A DNA stretch of 64,000 nt from Littorina saxatilis. Its lineage: Eukaryota; Mollusca; Gastropoda; Littorinimorpha; Littorinidae. The stretch covers positions 54,554,806 to 54,618,805 of the forward strand of contig NC_090252.1 in assembly GCF_037325665.1 (NCBI RefSeq), in the 5' to 3' direction. Every line of letters begins with the position of its first letter. Position 1 is the first letter of the stretch. The notes under the pieces were generated by a model. That model did not search any database and had not been told where the DNA came from. It worked only from the letters and a program-made list of their open reading frames with translations. A program made the position numbers and the translations under genes. Below, piece by piece: positions 34,623 to 46,288 of this stretch.

Positions 34623-34749
34623 AATTCGTCTCCAGAAATATGTTTTGTTTTAATCTTGTGTCGATACTATTTAACTCTGCCTCGTTATTAGCCATTGAGT
34701 ATAACTGTTTTATCACCATTGTTTTATTGTTGTTCTTTGGCCATTTACG

Positions 34750-35078
34750 TTGAATGACTTGTTATACATTGACATTGATAGTTTTATTCTTCTTCTTCTT
34801 CGTCGTTCGCTAGATAGTTTTATTATAAGAACCTTTTTTTTTTTAATTCCTATTAACTCGATGTTCTTTAACTATGTTTGTAAATTGTTAGAGGATCTTT
34901 TAGTAGAAGTGTTTAACTGTCGAAGCTGCTTTTACCTAAGAGACCGACTGTATATTGTGCTGTTGTACTTGTCAGACTTGATTGTACCAAGTCCTTCACA
35001 TGTTGTAATGCGCTTAGAGCCAAATATTTTTGTTTTTTGTAAGGGATAGGCGCAATATAAATACACTTTATTATTATT
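34750..35078 (+). mobile_element. Non-LTR element 3' end with an (ATT)n tail
   Basis: CTTGTCAGACTTGATTGTAC is followed by GTAATGCGCTTAGAGCC and GCGCAATATAAATACACTTT, then ATTATTATTAT. This 'cgcttagagc...gcgc.atataaat' ending is common to LINE/SINE 3' ends in invertebrates. No coding part remains. The left limit is approximate. Confidence 0.5.
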
Positions 35079-35291
35079 ATATGTTACTGTGTATCGCGCG
35101 CTCGAAAGCCAGAGACTGACGCCACCTCTAAAAACAATCCTAAAAGCAGGCAGTTGGTAAAATGAAAAAGGGTTTGCCAAATTCTTCAGGATAACTGTTC
35201 CTGAGTCAAACTTTGGTCAAATGGTGTTAAACCGATTTTTGATGAATACATGTTGTGGTTTACCTTTGGTTTTATTTGAATGAATGTTGGT
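35079..35291. other. No gene seen
   Basis: Nothing recognisable apart from short AT-rich frames. Confidence 0.4.
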
Positions 35292-35298
35292 TCGTGAC

Positions 35299-35518
35299 CA
35301 CTAGACTGAGCTCTGAAGTCTCACGTGACTCCGTAGCGACTCAGTCATTAGGTGAATGATAATTATAAAAATAAACCAGGCTTACAGTAGGAAGGTGAAG
35401 TTTAATTGTAATTATCATGAGCCTTATGACAGGAGCGGAGAAGTTACGTCCCTCCCTACTCAGTGGTTCATGATGATTCATTAGACTGACCCTCGCTCCC
35501 TTTAAAGTAAGTCTAGTG
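35299..35518. mobile_element. Likely MITE with CCACTAGACT ends
   Basis: CCACTAGACT and its complement AGTCTAGTGG bound a 220-bp segment. Inner arms also pair (GATAATTATA with TAATTATCAT). Arms are interrupted, so it is an old copy. Confidence 0.5.
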
Positions 35519-35604
35519 GACTCTCACTGCTCTGAAAATTGGCGTCAGACTCTGGCTTTCGCGCGCGCGATGGGTTTGTGGATAACGGTTTTGTTGAGGG
35601 GGTG

Positions 35605-36440
35605 GGGGGTCGATAGCTCAGGTGGTAGATCACTAGACTAGTGATCTCAGTGTACACTCGCATGCTGTGGACGAGGTATTGTCGTTTTCAAAAAATCGTA
35701 TTTATTGTATTATCCGTACGTGAACAACGCCTTGTTCATTTCATTTTCATTATTTTATTATTCAATTGCTTGGAAATTCGTGTCGCTTCCTCCCAGGGAA
35801 AGTTTGCAGCAACAAAATTGCACTACCGAGATGTGCGCATATTAAGGTGTAATCATCTAACTGTACTAATGGCAGAATGACCAAGGTCTTTTACTTGTTT
35901 CTGTGGTGACACGGGGGTGGGACATGGATACCGTTTCTTTGTCTGCTCATACCCGTGTCCGTCCACCGGCCTAATGAATTGTGCATTATAGATGACGGTA
36001 GGCTAATAACTTTAAAATGAAGGGCTGTAGAGGGGAATTTTGCAACGTCATTGACGAAAACAAGGGTTTTTATATGTGACGTAATCAATTCGTCATAACA
36101 AAAGTTATGCAGAGGCTGCCAACCGTATAACTCTTGCTGAATGTTGAGACAGGCTATCTAAATGTGTTGCAACAAAAAAAAACTTTTTGATTCATTTTCT
36201 TTGGGTCTAAGCATAATTCTGGACAGGCTCCCCGCGCTAATAAACGAACCTGGCGAGGTATGCGTGTACTTTATACACGTAGAAGAAACCATGCGTCTTT
36301 GTTATTGTCAATATGCTTTTGGATATTGGCAAAAATGGCCGAATTCCGTAGCATTATGCTTTGATGATCGAAAAAGGGATGTGTGAGACCATCCAATCAA
36401 AGCCCCCGAATTCCCCCACGTGTCCATCAGAATAGCTATA
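35605..36440. other. tRNA-like SINE head fragment, otherwise no gene
   Basis: TCGATAGCTCAGGTGGTAGA at about 35609 looks like a SINE A-box region, but no B box follows. A block at 35905-35975 (GTGACACGGGGGTGGGACAT ... CCGTGTCCGTCC) resembles SINE body sequence. The rest is unassigned. Confidence 0.35.
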
Positions 36441-36443
36441 TGT

Positions 36444-36591
36444 AGAGGTTACATGCCGAGTCTCAGTGATTATTAAAAAAAATGGTCGAAGTTAGCGGAT
36501 CATGAAAAATGCGAGCTTTAGCGAGCTTTTTCATGACCGCGAACTGAGACCATTATTTTTTATAATCACTGAGACGAGGTGTGTAACCTCT
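36444..36591. mobile_element. 148-bp foldback MITE
   Basis: AGAGGTTACATGCCGAGTCT and its near-complement at the right (GAGACGAGGTGTGTAACCTC) form the ends. CAGTGATTATTAAAAA, AATGGTC and CATGAAAAA arms continue inward to a loop around GCGAGCTTTAGCGAGC. The whole element folds on itself. Confidence 0.75.
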
Positions 36592-37965
36592 TTATTCCTC
36601 CTTTCTTCAGTTATTCAAAGAAAAGAGGAGTTTTTTGCGAAAGTTTGATCGAATCCTATTCACTTATCCAGTCAACCTGCGCAGGCGATCGATTAATGCA
36701 CGGTTGTATAGTTCCGTGCAAATCATTCCATTCTGTTAACACTTCTTGTCAGTTTTCCTATTTTGGACTAAAAATCAAGTACACAGATATGCTGTTATTC
36801 TGCTGTGGCGGCAAAGGCAAATATTGTGCGTTCTGTATATTATGTTTTGGTATCGCTTAGGATAGTGTTCTTTCGTCAAATGGGACCAGCAGACGAACTT
36901 TTGCACCCGTGTTCCAACGTTAAAAACTGTATGAAGTTCAGTTTTCTGGGGAAAATAGTGTATGAAACCGCTTTTTGTTGTTTAAATTGATGAGATGTAT
37001 GCATTTCGTTGCGTGTGACCTGTTTATTAAATGAAATATTGTTGAAAACTGACCGTCGGATTGCAATCTGTTGTCGAAGAAACTGAGTGAAAAGAAATTT
37101 GAAAGGGGAACCACTCTTGTCCCTAGACAAAGTATGAGAGTTACTTGCCTTGGGAATTTGCTTGTGATGAACGTTTGTGCACAGCAGACCTAGATTCAGA
37201 AAACAACCAAACTCATGGATTTTATATGGAGATTCATGTGTTCAAGCCTGTAGTTGTTAATTTAAATGCGGTATGTTTGTATTGTTTGCTCCAGAGATGT
37301 ATACTTCGTACTTTAGAGCGTTCGGAACTTTTCAGTCGCAAAAGTAGTACCGACGCAGAACAGCTTCTCAACCCATTGCGCTATCGAGGATTCAGGCTGT
37401 TGCTGGGTCGTTATTTGTTTGGTTGCTGGGTGTTTATCGAAAAATAACTAGCTCTACAAGTTTACAGAGGTAAAGAAGCAGAGGGAGGAATACATATTTT
37501 TTGTACCCCAAAACAGACATGTTACCGCAAAACATGAAATGTATCTTAAAATAGACAAAAACATATCCGCATAGATCAATGGTTCTTGCAATAGAGCTGG
37601 TGATTTTACGCGTTCTACAATAAAAACAAAAATCGTACACAAATTAAAATGTCATTATTAATGTCAAAGTTTTGGTAGAGTAGCACACTGACTTATGGTC
37701 CATAACACAGTAAGGTTGCGGAGACGATGGCAGGTTTCACAGTATTGTGTTCAGCAATTTACTATTTACACACTCAAATTCTACAAAATAAATGTTGGCA
37801 CACAATTCAAAGGACATGTTTTTCCAACAAAGTGAGTTTGTTACAACTAAAAACAGTAATTTTTTGTATAGTCCTGGTCCTTATTTATATCTAAAAACCA
37901 GGCGCAAAGCGGCATACCCTGAAAACGCAAAAAAAGCAATACGGTCATCCTATGCATGCATATAG
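36592..37965. other. No gene seen
   Basis: Several 60-100 codon frames exist on both strands, the longest at 37145-37447 (+), but none has a recognisable motif, codon pattern or splice context. Confidence 0.4.
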
Positions 37966-38275
37966 CTCATATAGCCAAAACCGTTGAAGATAGAAAGACA
38001 TTTATTGAACAAAAAATATGCCCCACATCATTCTTAACAAGTTTTGTTCTTGTATGTACATCAAAATATTGATTCTCAAATGAATGGTTTGAAAAAATAC
38101 GACTTCCGGCAGACCTAGACCGTTTTGAAGGAAAAAACCGTCTTTTTTTTCAAACCATTCCATGGCCATCAATATTTTCATATACATGTAAGACCAAAAC
38201 GTGTTAAGACTGGTGTTGTGCATCTAGTTTGTTCAATAAATGTCTTTCTATCTTCAATGGTTTTGGCTAGATGAG
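37966..38275. mobile_element. 310-bp foldback MITE with ~39-bp near-perfect ends
   Basis: AGCCAAAACCGTTGAAGATA, then GAAAGACATTTATTGAACA at 37973-38011 is mirrored at 38230-38268 with one or two differences. Inner parts (CATCAAAATATTGAT, AATGGTTTGAAAAA) also pair. The arms are so alike that the insertion is probably recent. Confidence 0.8.
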
Positions 38276-38504
38276 GTAACAAGAGAAGGATATGGGCATT
38301 GGAATTACGTCAACATTTCGAGCATTGTCACAGATGAAACATTTACTGCAGGGTGCTCCTGATTAACAAACCGAGCAAAACTGAAAATTATTGAAGAGAA
38401 GACATGTCTGAACAGTTTATAAAGAGACAAGTTTGCAATCATTTGTAAACACCATTATTGTATGGAGGAGTAACTGTTCCCCTACCCCCTAAGAAGGTAT
38501 TTCT

Positions 38505-39305
38505 GTCCGTCAACCACGTGAGCGATCGCCACAAATCGAGGCATCACTCGCATTTCAGTTTGGACACACCGGCTGATTGCAAATGCACAGTACGTGTTTC
38601 GACACTGAAACGTGACGATTGAGCGTCAAAATAGTTTCTTAAAACAGTCGAAAATGGAGTTAAATGTGACTTTAACACTCAGTGGCGATCGCTAGAGTGG
38701 CGATTGTTACTAGACGGACACTAGAAAACCTCAGAAAATGTAATTACTTTGCGATTTTTTTAACTGAAAAACTGTTGCGGTCTTTTTCTGTCGAGCGCGA
38801 GCGTCAACGTAAAACAACGTGAGGTCACTTCCTCCCCAAACGGTTAGTTTTTGAATGAAAAGAAAAATGTGGCGATCGTTACATTGTTTAGACGGACAGG
38901 ATCGCAACTTTGAAACTCGGGTCACCGTGCCTTGATCAAGGGCAAATTGACCTCGGCAACATTATAACTCACTTCAAGGGTGCACAAACTTGTATTTACA
39001 GTATACAAAATTAGGTAAACTTGTGTTTTTGTCCTGTGAAATCACAATTAGTTTCGATGCTCTTGATATCGCTATGCGGACGGACAGATCCGAATCCCCA
39101 TACATTTTTTTTGCGGAGCTAGTATAAGTTAGAATTTGTGTTATGGATATCGATTGTTGTTGAAAAACAATCATTTCAATGTGTTCTGGCACTCTCAACC
39201 ACCACAGCATTGATACGTGTGCATGTGTGTGTTGGAATTTAGTTCTTTGTTTAGTGATGCTGTGGCAAAAGTAAATTCATCCGTCCGTATTTTGACGATC
39301 GCCAC
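38505..39305. repeat. Cluster of GTCCGTC / GCGATCGCCAC blocks
   Basis: TGTCCGTCAACCACGTGAGC-GATCGCCAC at 38507 is mirrored at 38684-38727 (GTGGCGATTGTTACTAGACG-GACA), giving a likely 220-bp MITE. Another right-type end lies at 38871-38899 and a left-type end at 39281-39303. They may be partial copies of the same family. Confidence 0.5.
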
Positions 39306-39503
39306 CATTCACACGCACATAAATAAACACATTATAAAAAATTTCAACTTTTATTTTCAAAAAAGTATTTAAACAACAACTAGTTTGCATGTTAATACAA
39401 CAAATACAGCAGATTCTCACAGATATGGATTTAAAAGACTAAGCAAATCTGAGACTATCAAAATGGCCTAATACCATGAAACCTGCGTTTTTAGCGCTTA
39501 ACA

Positions 39504-40590
39504 AAACAGTCAATAGCGTGTGTGGCCCCCATTCGCATCGATGACGGCCTGGCATCGGCGGTGCATTGAGCTGACCAACGTGTTGCTGGCTTGCCTGGGA
39601 ATGTTGGTCCAGGCCTGCTGGACGGCCCGATCAAGATCAGCGACAGTTGTGGGCCTCGGGACCACCCTGTTGAGCTGTGTCTGGAGCAAGTCCCAAAATT
39701 GCTCAATAGGGTTCATGTCAGGGGATAACACTGGCCAAAGGCATCACCTGGATGCCTGAGCGGTGCAGGGGATCCTGAGTGGCCCTGGCGGTGTGGGGGC
39801 GCGCGTTGTCGTGCTGGAAAACCTAGTTTTCATGGGCTTGAAATAAGGGCAGCACATGAGGGTGCAGCACCTGGTCCATATAGCGCTGCGCTGTTACGCC
39901 GTCGCCGGGTCCAGGACCCAGGCCTTGGAAGATGACGGGACCTAGCACCTGGTTGTGGCCGATGGCGCCCCACAACATGAGGCTGGGCTGGCCTAGGCGT
40001 TGTTCTCCACGACACAGTTGTCAGCATAGCGGTAACTACTTCTTCTCCATACCCGAACACGCCCGTCGGCATGGTCAATGCAGAAACGGCTTTCATCGCT
40101 GAAAAGCACGTTCTGCCAGCGAACATTGTTCCCATTGAGGTGGCCTTGCGCCCAATGCAGGCGTGCCTGTCTATGGCGCACGGTGAGGACGGGTCCCCTG
40201 GCTGGACGGCAGTTCCTCACCCCCCTGAAGCGCAGTCGCCGGCTGGCCGTTTGCCTAGACATGGGTGCCTGGTGTGTCCCTATAACAGGTCTGGCTGTTT
40301 CTGCAGCTGTTTTGAAGGGATGTGCAACATGGCTGCGGAAAATGTGCCAATCTTGCTTTGGCGTCGTCACTCGGGGTCTGCCGCTTCGCTCGGCATCAGC
40401 AGTAGAGCCAGTTATCACAAACCGCTGCAAGAGACGATAAATGGTGAATATGTGACATTGGAAAGTCGCAGCCACGGCTTCCGGCGTGTCCCCAGCCCCC
40501 AGCTGAACTGTACAAGAAAAATGTCTCAGCTAACTCGGGCTTTACGTGGATTGCAAGTGCGCTGATGCGATAAAATTCACAATACACCTT
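39504..40590 (-). pseudogene. Tc1/mariner-superfamily transposase, nearly complete but broken
   Basis: On the minus strand the reading begins with a helix-turn-helix region (LGAGDTPEAVAATFQCHIFT, IYRLLQRF) followed by ERSGRPRVTTPKQD, the 'GRPr.T' hinge of Tc1 transposases. The catalytic blocks follow: FSDESRF (first Asp, near 40090), FQHDNARPHTA (second Asp, near 39805) and SPDMNPIEQFWD (the Glu position, near 39700). The protein would cut and paste the element at TA sites. About 340 codons matches the family. The blocks sit in different frames and a stop lies just before the second Asp block, so at least one stop and two frameshifts inactivate it. No clear terminal inverted repeats were found by eye. 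Confidence 0.85.
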
Positions 40591-40818
40591 AATCCAGAAA
40601 AAAAAAATATTTGTAAAATAAATACTATTTTTCGCGTTTCTTTTGGACGTCAGTATATATATACCCGTTACCCTGTTGTGTATGATTCATATATTACATA
40701 ATTTAGGAAGAAAGGTAAGTCACATAAGCAATTACTTTTCGTGTTTATTAGGATTTCCCCCAAACAAACGTATGAGCTTTAAACTGTTGTTGCAACTTCT
40801 TGGTGTTTTGTTGTTCAG

Positions 40819-40896
40819 GACTGGAGGTGGGAGATAACTGTTCGAATGATCCACGGCTATGCAAGTCTGGGGCGACGTGTGATGCTGGTGTTTGCA
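40819..40896 (+). CDS. Cysteine-rich EB-like module, exon A
   Basis: Bounded by TTGTTGTTCAG (acceptor) and GTGAGT (donor), this 78-bp exon starts and ends in phase 1. It encodes LEVGDNCSNDPRLCKSGATC then DAGVC, four cysteines in the pattern C-x6-C-x5-C-x4-C. If spliced after a donor of type TGC-A, the split codon would be AGA (Arg). The pattern fits EB/EGF-like modules of secreted or cell-surface proteins, where cysteines form disulphides. Length and phase match exons C and D far downstream, so this is probably a repeat-module exon of one gene, or of a paralogue, given the 16-kb distance. No start exon or signal peptide was found. Confidence 0.65.
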
Positions 40897-41389
40897 GTGA
40901 GTACCTTTAGTCTTTTTGTTGGATTTTATTTTGAGTCTGAAACTATAATTTGAAGCATAAATGTTGACTCCCCTTATTTATCAGGTGATATGTCTGGTAC
41001 ACAATAGGTGGAATCAGCCTTGAAAGTACTGAAGCTGACAAGGGTTTATGACTAATATAAGATGGCGGATCAAGTTGTGAGGCTCACATTAAAATGTAGT
41101 CAAAAGAGCAAACGCAATTTCGTTTACGATTTTGCATAATATAAAAACATAAAACAAAAATCATAATGGTTCCTCTTTTTAGGTCATTTATTCCCAGCTG
41201 CCATATTCGTAGCGTTAATTAATTAATTCATAATGTTTACATGTGCCAATAATTTTATAAAACTGTAACTAAGGGGATATAATAACGATTGGCTGTAGTT
41301 TTCTAACACAGAACAAATTATGTCAGTATTGCAAAGTGGTGTTGATAGTGTCAAATGTAAACAGAACAGTCTCAAAGTGAAAGTGGATG
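40897..41389. other. Intron-like, no repeat recognised
   Basis: AT-rich sequence with nothing supportable. Confidence 0.4.
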
Positions 41390-41633
41390 TTTTCCGGAAA
41401 TTGCGAAGTTAACAAGAATAAAGAAAAGCGCGCTTTCCTGCTTAGCACAATACGCTATCGCGCTAATCTGGCGTGACAATATCACTACGTTTTGCACGTT
41501 GAAGGTGAGCGATTTCCTTCACGCGGGGATTGACGAAGCTGTACTGTCTTGGTGAAAAAATACAGTGCGTTCAGTTTCATTCCGTCAGTTCGACAGCTTG
41601 ACTAAATGTAGTAATTTCGCCTTGCGCGACTTG
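41390..41633 (+). mobile_element. Element C, copy 5, old 3' fragment
   Basis: GCGCGCTTTCCTGCTTAGCA, CAGTTCGACAGCTTGACTAA and the end GCCTTGCGCGACTTG match the family with much divergence. The terminal CTTG is followed by CT here, not TT. Confidence 0.6.
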
Positions 41634-42073
41634 CTGAAGCAAGGAGTCCACTTTCTCTTCTCAGCAGATTTAGTGACCTTGACAGCTTTAGACTGGTTTA
41701 CTTCTATATTTTTTGCCATTGTACGCAACCGCGCTTTGACTGTCTCCGACGCCATCTTTGGTTTACGAAACGTCAACGGTCTGTGTTGACGATCTAAAAA
41801 TAGCCCAAGTCCTGGAGAACTGTTGCTAAACAATGCAATAAAGAATTAATCATTTCTCGTAATTGGTAAGGACTTCAAACCTAAAACTTTGCAGGAAGCT
41901 TAATGTATACATCCCCGCAACGATTGGAAAAGCCCTGGAAGTAATTACACAAATTAAATAGGACTATATGTCAGCCTTTAAGAGTTTAAGACTTTTCCTA
42001 GAATACGGAAATGTGTTGTGGTCTCTTACATTTAGCAAGACATTAACGCTAAGCACTTACAAACAATACTGAA
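41634..42073. other. No gene seen
   Basis: A short open frame occurs on each strand without recognisable content. Confidence 0.4.
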
Positions 42074-42734
42074 CAAGTGAAATGACTACATCTAGTCAAT
42101 CTGTCAAACTCACAGAATAGAATCGAACACACTGCTTTTTTGTGTGAAATTGAACACACTGCATGGCAGGAAACGCAGAAGAAGAAAATGAACACACTGC
42201 ATAGTTTATGACCAAGACAGTATAGCTGTGTCGATTCCCCAAGCATGAAAAACGTACTAACATTGACAAGTCAACATAGCGCAGTAGCAGTTTTCAAGCG
42301 TTTCTCTATTCTTGTTAACGTAATGAGTTTAATTGTAACCCAATCATAACACATCTATATACTTTTAGAATCAGGAAATGATAACAATTAAGATGTAATC
42401 ATGTTTGATCGATAACTAACATTTCTATTGATTATTGAGATTCTTAATTATTATACTCATTATCAATGAATTATTCCGTTTCCAAACTGAACTGCAATCC
42501 CATAGTCCGGGGTTCGTCGAAGATTGTTTGTTCAAAATGTCAATTAATTCAATCAAAAACTGAGGGCTCTACAGTGACGCCTCAACTTTCACCAAAGACC
42601 GGATATGACGCTATCAAAGATGTTTATGGAAACAAATACAATATGTCTGGAGATATCATACCAAGGAACTAGCTCCAATGCAATATTTCATGAAGATTGG
42701 TCCACACCCAAACACACACACACACACATACACA

Positions 42735-42776
<42 letters not shown>

Positions 42777-42825
42777 TACACACACACACACACACACATA
42801 CACACACACACACATACACACACAA
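42074..42825 (-). mobile_element. Element C, copy 6, old full-length copy ending in (AC)n
   Basis: It starts CAAGTGAAATGACTACATC, degenerate relative to the hairpin end. Recognisable blocks are CTGTCAAACTCACAGAA, the ATCTATATACTTTTAGAATC unit, GTCCGGGGTTCGTCGAAGAT, CTCAACTTTCACC and GATATCATACCAAGGAACT. It ends in a 110-bp (AC)n run (42713-42825). The old age and the conserved microsatellite end support that the run belongs to the element. Confidence 0.65.
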
Positions 42826-43180
42826 CACCACCCTCGTCTCGATTGCCAGTCTGTGTTGACATATTTAGTCAACATTTTGCTATTGTAAAAAACACCAACA
42901 ACATATAAAATAATATAGCAGACAAGGGTTATCTGCCACCTAGTATATTATATAATGTCACACGCATTCCTTCTTTGCCACTACTAAAGCAAACGTGTGC
43001 AAGATTGCATGTTACACGCTTTGATGCCGAAATCAATTATTTTGATCATGCATTTATTTCTGAAAATGTTTACCTTCACATACATTCAGTCTCTACCTTA
43101 AACACTTATGTTTTCAGTATTCAGTTCAAGTGATCACGAACGTAGACAAATGAAATGGGTGTCAAAGTGTTGTTACATTT
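42826..43180. other. No gene seen
   Basis: AT-rich, unassigned. Confidence 0.4.
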
Positions 43181-43837
43181 GTGACCCTCCACCACGGAAT
43201 GAGTCGCATGTCACCTTTGCATGATTTTCATATTTTTACATTTTCCTAAAGAGTTTTTTTATGCTCTTACCAGTGTTGAAAACTGTTTTAGAAAAGAGCG
43301 AAAACTGTTTGAGTTATACGCCTGTGACTAAGGTGACCCTCACACTGTTACCAGACACTCCCCGGACTTATATTAATGAATCAATGAATCAATGAGGCGT
43401 ATATCGCGCATATTCCGTGGGTACAGTTCTGGGCGCTCTGCAGTGATGCCGTGTGAGATGAAATTTTATACGGCCAGTAGATTGCAGCCATGTCGGCGCA
43501 TATTTACCTTTCACCGCCTTATTCCAAGTCACACGGGTATGGTAGACAATTATTAACTGTGCCTAAGCAATTTTGCCAGGAAAGACCCTTTTGTCAATCG
43601 TGGGATCTTTTAACGTGCACACCCAATGTAGTATACACGGGGGGTGGGTGGTTCGGACACCGAAGAGAGTCTGCACACAAAGTTGACTCTGTGAAATAAA
43701 TTTCCGCCGAACCTGGGATCGAACTCGCGCTGACAGCGGCCAACTGAATACAAATCCAGCGCGCTACCAACTGAGCTATATCCCCGCCCCAGAACCGCGC
43801 GAGGTGACATGCGACTCATTTCGTGGTGGAGGGTCAC
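43181..43837. mobile_element. MITE with 36-bp ends, split by a SINE
   Basis: GTGACCCTCCACCACGGAAT, continuing GAGTCGCATGTCACCT (43181-43216) is mirrored at 43802-43837 with one difference. ATTT flanks both sides as a probable target duplication. Remove the SINE and the element is about 230 bp. Confidence 0.8.
43372..43796 (-). mobile_element. tRNA-derived SINE with an (ATTGATTC)n tail
   Basis: On the minus strand the head reads ATATAGCTCAGTTGGTAGCG and GCGAGTTCGATCCC (A and B boxes). The body has CAGAGTCAACTTTGTGTGCA, then a 3' domain GAACTGTACCCACGGAATAT, GCGCGATATACGCCTCATTG and TTGATTCA repeats. The head is shared with family 1 (8979) but the 3' half is different, so this is a SINE with a swapped tail. 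Confidence 0.8.
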
Positions 43838-44126
43838 ATTTTCTTGTGCATTCTGAATAGTGTGCCAACAGGCCTTGGTCAGTCAACCACGTTTTATCTG
43901 TGTACTTCGTGTTTGACGGAAAAAGAATAACACCAACCCCGTTCTCTTGTATATAACTGAAAGCCACATCTTCTTCATTCAATTTCTGTTTTCAAAAGCT
44001 TCGTCAAATTTCCACTTACACGACAAGCTCCCTTTACCAAGCTTCAATTAGAACCCTGAATACGAAAGGTCAAAACAAAACCATAGGTACTACTTTCACT
44101 ATCGTCGTCTGCAACGAAAACCGAAA

Positions 44127-44348
44127 ATGGCGAAACGCTTTGCTACGTACACAGAGGACGAAATGTCAAAGAAAAGATCGAACCTTACACCTGTGACTAG
44201 GAAAAGTTGCATAGACAGTTCCGTGCGGATCTCACCACGTATCAACGTACATGTATCCGATGCTCAGGACCTACAGATAGGTGACGCTTTGGCGATTGAG
44301 GCTTCGTCTTCAGCTCTAACACGCACGCAGACAGTCAGGCAGGTCTAA
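44127..44348 (+). pseudogene. MAKRFATYTEDEM-type N-terminus, possibly Crypton/DUF3504-related
   Basis: GAAAATGGCG gives a good start context. The frame MAKRFATYTEDEMSKKRSNL, then TPVTRKSCIDSSVRI resembles 'MA.RF...tee.i.....n..S..TkK....S.ri', the N-terminal block found before tyrosine-recombinase-like DUF3504 proteins derived from Crypton DNA transposons. After this the similarity is lost and the frame ends. The identification is tentative. Confidence 0.3.
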
Positions 44349-44905
44349 TCTGCACCAGCGGTGTTGGAAGGTTTTGATTTAGAAACACTCGAATGTTACT
44401 TCGAGGAGATAAATGAACCAAAAGACGAACGTGTGCCCCAAATTGGGAAAATATTCTTTCAAAACGGCACTGTAAAAACCATCAACATCGCTGTGAGAAA
44501 ATAAACAATACAAACACAACCAGTTCCCCTGTAGAACATTTCGTGCGGACTTTCCCACGACCTGACCTACAAAAATCCTCCGTGTTCGTTCGCGCTTTGC
44601 ATTCAATCTATGTTAGTGCGCGTGTGTGTTTGTGTGTTTAGCTTTCGTTGGTATGAGATGTTTGGTTCAAAATAAGTTTCTTTTTTCATTGAAAGATTCA
44701 GAAACGTGTGTTGATACTTGTTGAATGCATTCAACCAGAAAAGACACGAAACGCATTGAATCTATCTTCTGCGCGCATGCGTGTGTAGGGTATGTGTAAA
44801 AGGGCAATTGTGTTTTTCAGTCTTGTTTTGTGCCTGTAGTGTTATTTCGTCCCCAAAAACTCATTTCTGTCTTTCCGAGTCTATGCCTATGCTGTGAGAC
44901 ATAAT

Positions 44906-45120
44906 CGCTATTTCGAGTTAGTCGTGTGACAGAGAGTTTTCTTGCACACTCGACTGCTGCTGTCTCACTTCGGCTACGCCGTCGTGAAACATCTACAGTC
45001 TCGTGTGCAAGAGAACTCTCTGTCACACGACTTGTTTGTTTGTTTGTTTGTTTGCTTAACGCCCAGCCGACCACGAAGGGCCATATCAGGGCGGTGTCAC
45101 ACGACTAACTCGTAATAGCG
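44906..45120. mobile_element. Foldback MITE, right arm split by a retroposon tail
   Basis: CGCTATTTCGAGTTAGTCGT and GTGACAGAGAGTTTTCTTGC at the left are mirrored by GTGTGCAAGAGAACTCTCTG, TCACACGACT, then (after the insert) AACTCGTAATAGCG. Confidence 0.8.
45033..45094 (-). mobile_element. 62-bp 5'-truncated retroposon tail with a 12-bp target duplication
   Basis: TGTCACACGACT stands at 45021-45032 and 45095-45106. The insert on the minus strand is only the shared 3' domain (TGATATGGCCCTTCGTGGTC, GGCTGGGCGTTAAGC) and a (CAAA)n tail. It shows that this 3' domain is enough for mobilisation by a LINE in trans. Confidence 0.85.
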
Positions 45121-45560
<440 letters not shown>

Positions 45561-46269
45561 ATCTACAATTTATGAAAACACAGTTATACAAGCATTTACA
45601 TCTACAGTCATAGTCAATAGCACCTAATTAAAAGCATACACCATCAAACATACATTACACAATTTTTTTTTCTGACTAACTAAGTAATAAAAACATGAAT
45701 AAAATAGGTAGTGAAAACAAGGAAATACCAGCTGAATACCCGTAATCAAACAAAACATGTTGTTAAAGTGTAACTAAACAGACATTTTGAAGTGTCAGCT
45801 TTACTGAATTGCTTTATGTTTTGTCCAAGTATAGACCTGTAGAAGCGATACTGGACGATTTTTCCAACGTTTACTGTGTTTTCTGATTTACTACGATTAT
45901 TTAAAAGTGTTGAACCCATTTCAGATTTACCTGCTTATCTGTTCTTGATTTGATACTTCCAAAGAACAAGTGGTACTTTGAGTTCCGGTTTTATGTTTTA
46001 ACCAATCAGAATTTGGTTCCTAAATAAAATCGTCTGCTGCCTGTCCCAGCAGAGTCGGCAACAAGCACTGCTTGCCACATGTGTGATGTTACCAACAGAA
46101 ATAGCCATAAATTGGGCAAGGTAGCAATGTAAATGAATTGGATCTAACTAATGTGCTTGTACTGCATCTCTGGCCTTTGTATTCACTCCAAATGTACTGG
46201 CTCAGCGTGAGAGGCAACATCCTGTCGAAGTCGTAAGCACGAGGCTGACTGGAAGATTATTATTCGAAG
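45561..46269. other. No gene; possible upstream region of the 46-52 kb candidate
   Basis: Nothing recognised. The part just before 46270 would be the 5' region of the weak gene model that follows, but I see no core promoter I would defend. Confidence 0.35.
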
Positions 46270-46288
46270 AGCATGCTGAAACAGATTG
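46270..46288 (+). CDS. Weak candidate gene, exon 1 (MLKQI)
   Basis: ATGCTGAAACAGATT is followed by a consensus donor GTAAGTAC at about 46288. The frame is phase 0 at the junction and continues open through 46911-46970, 49724-49849 and 52238-52363. The model rests only on splice-like sites and open frames; no domain is recognised. It conflicts with these exons belonging to the phase-1 module gene on the same strand. Confidence 0.25.

Noticed and set aside
40071-40565. Plus-strand frames of 120-164 codons
   Set aside because: They are antisense to the Tc1-like transposase.
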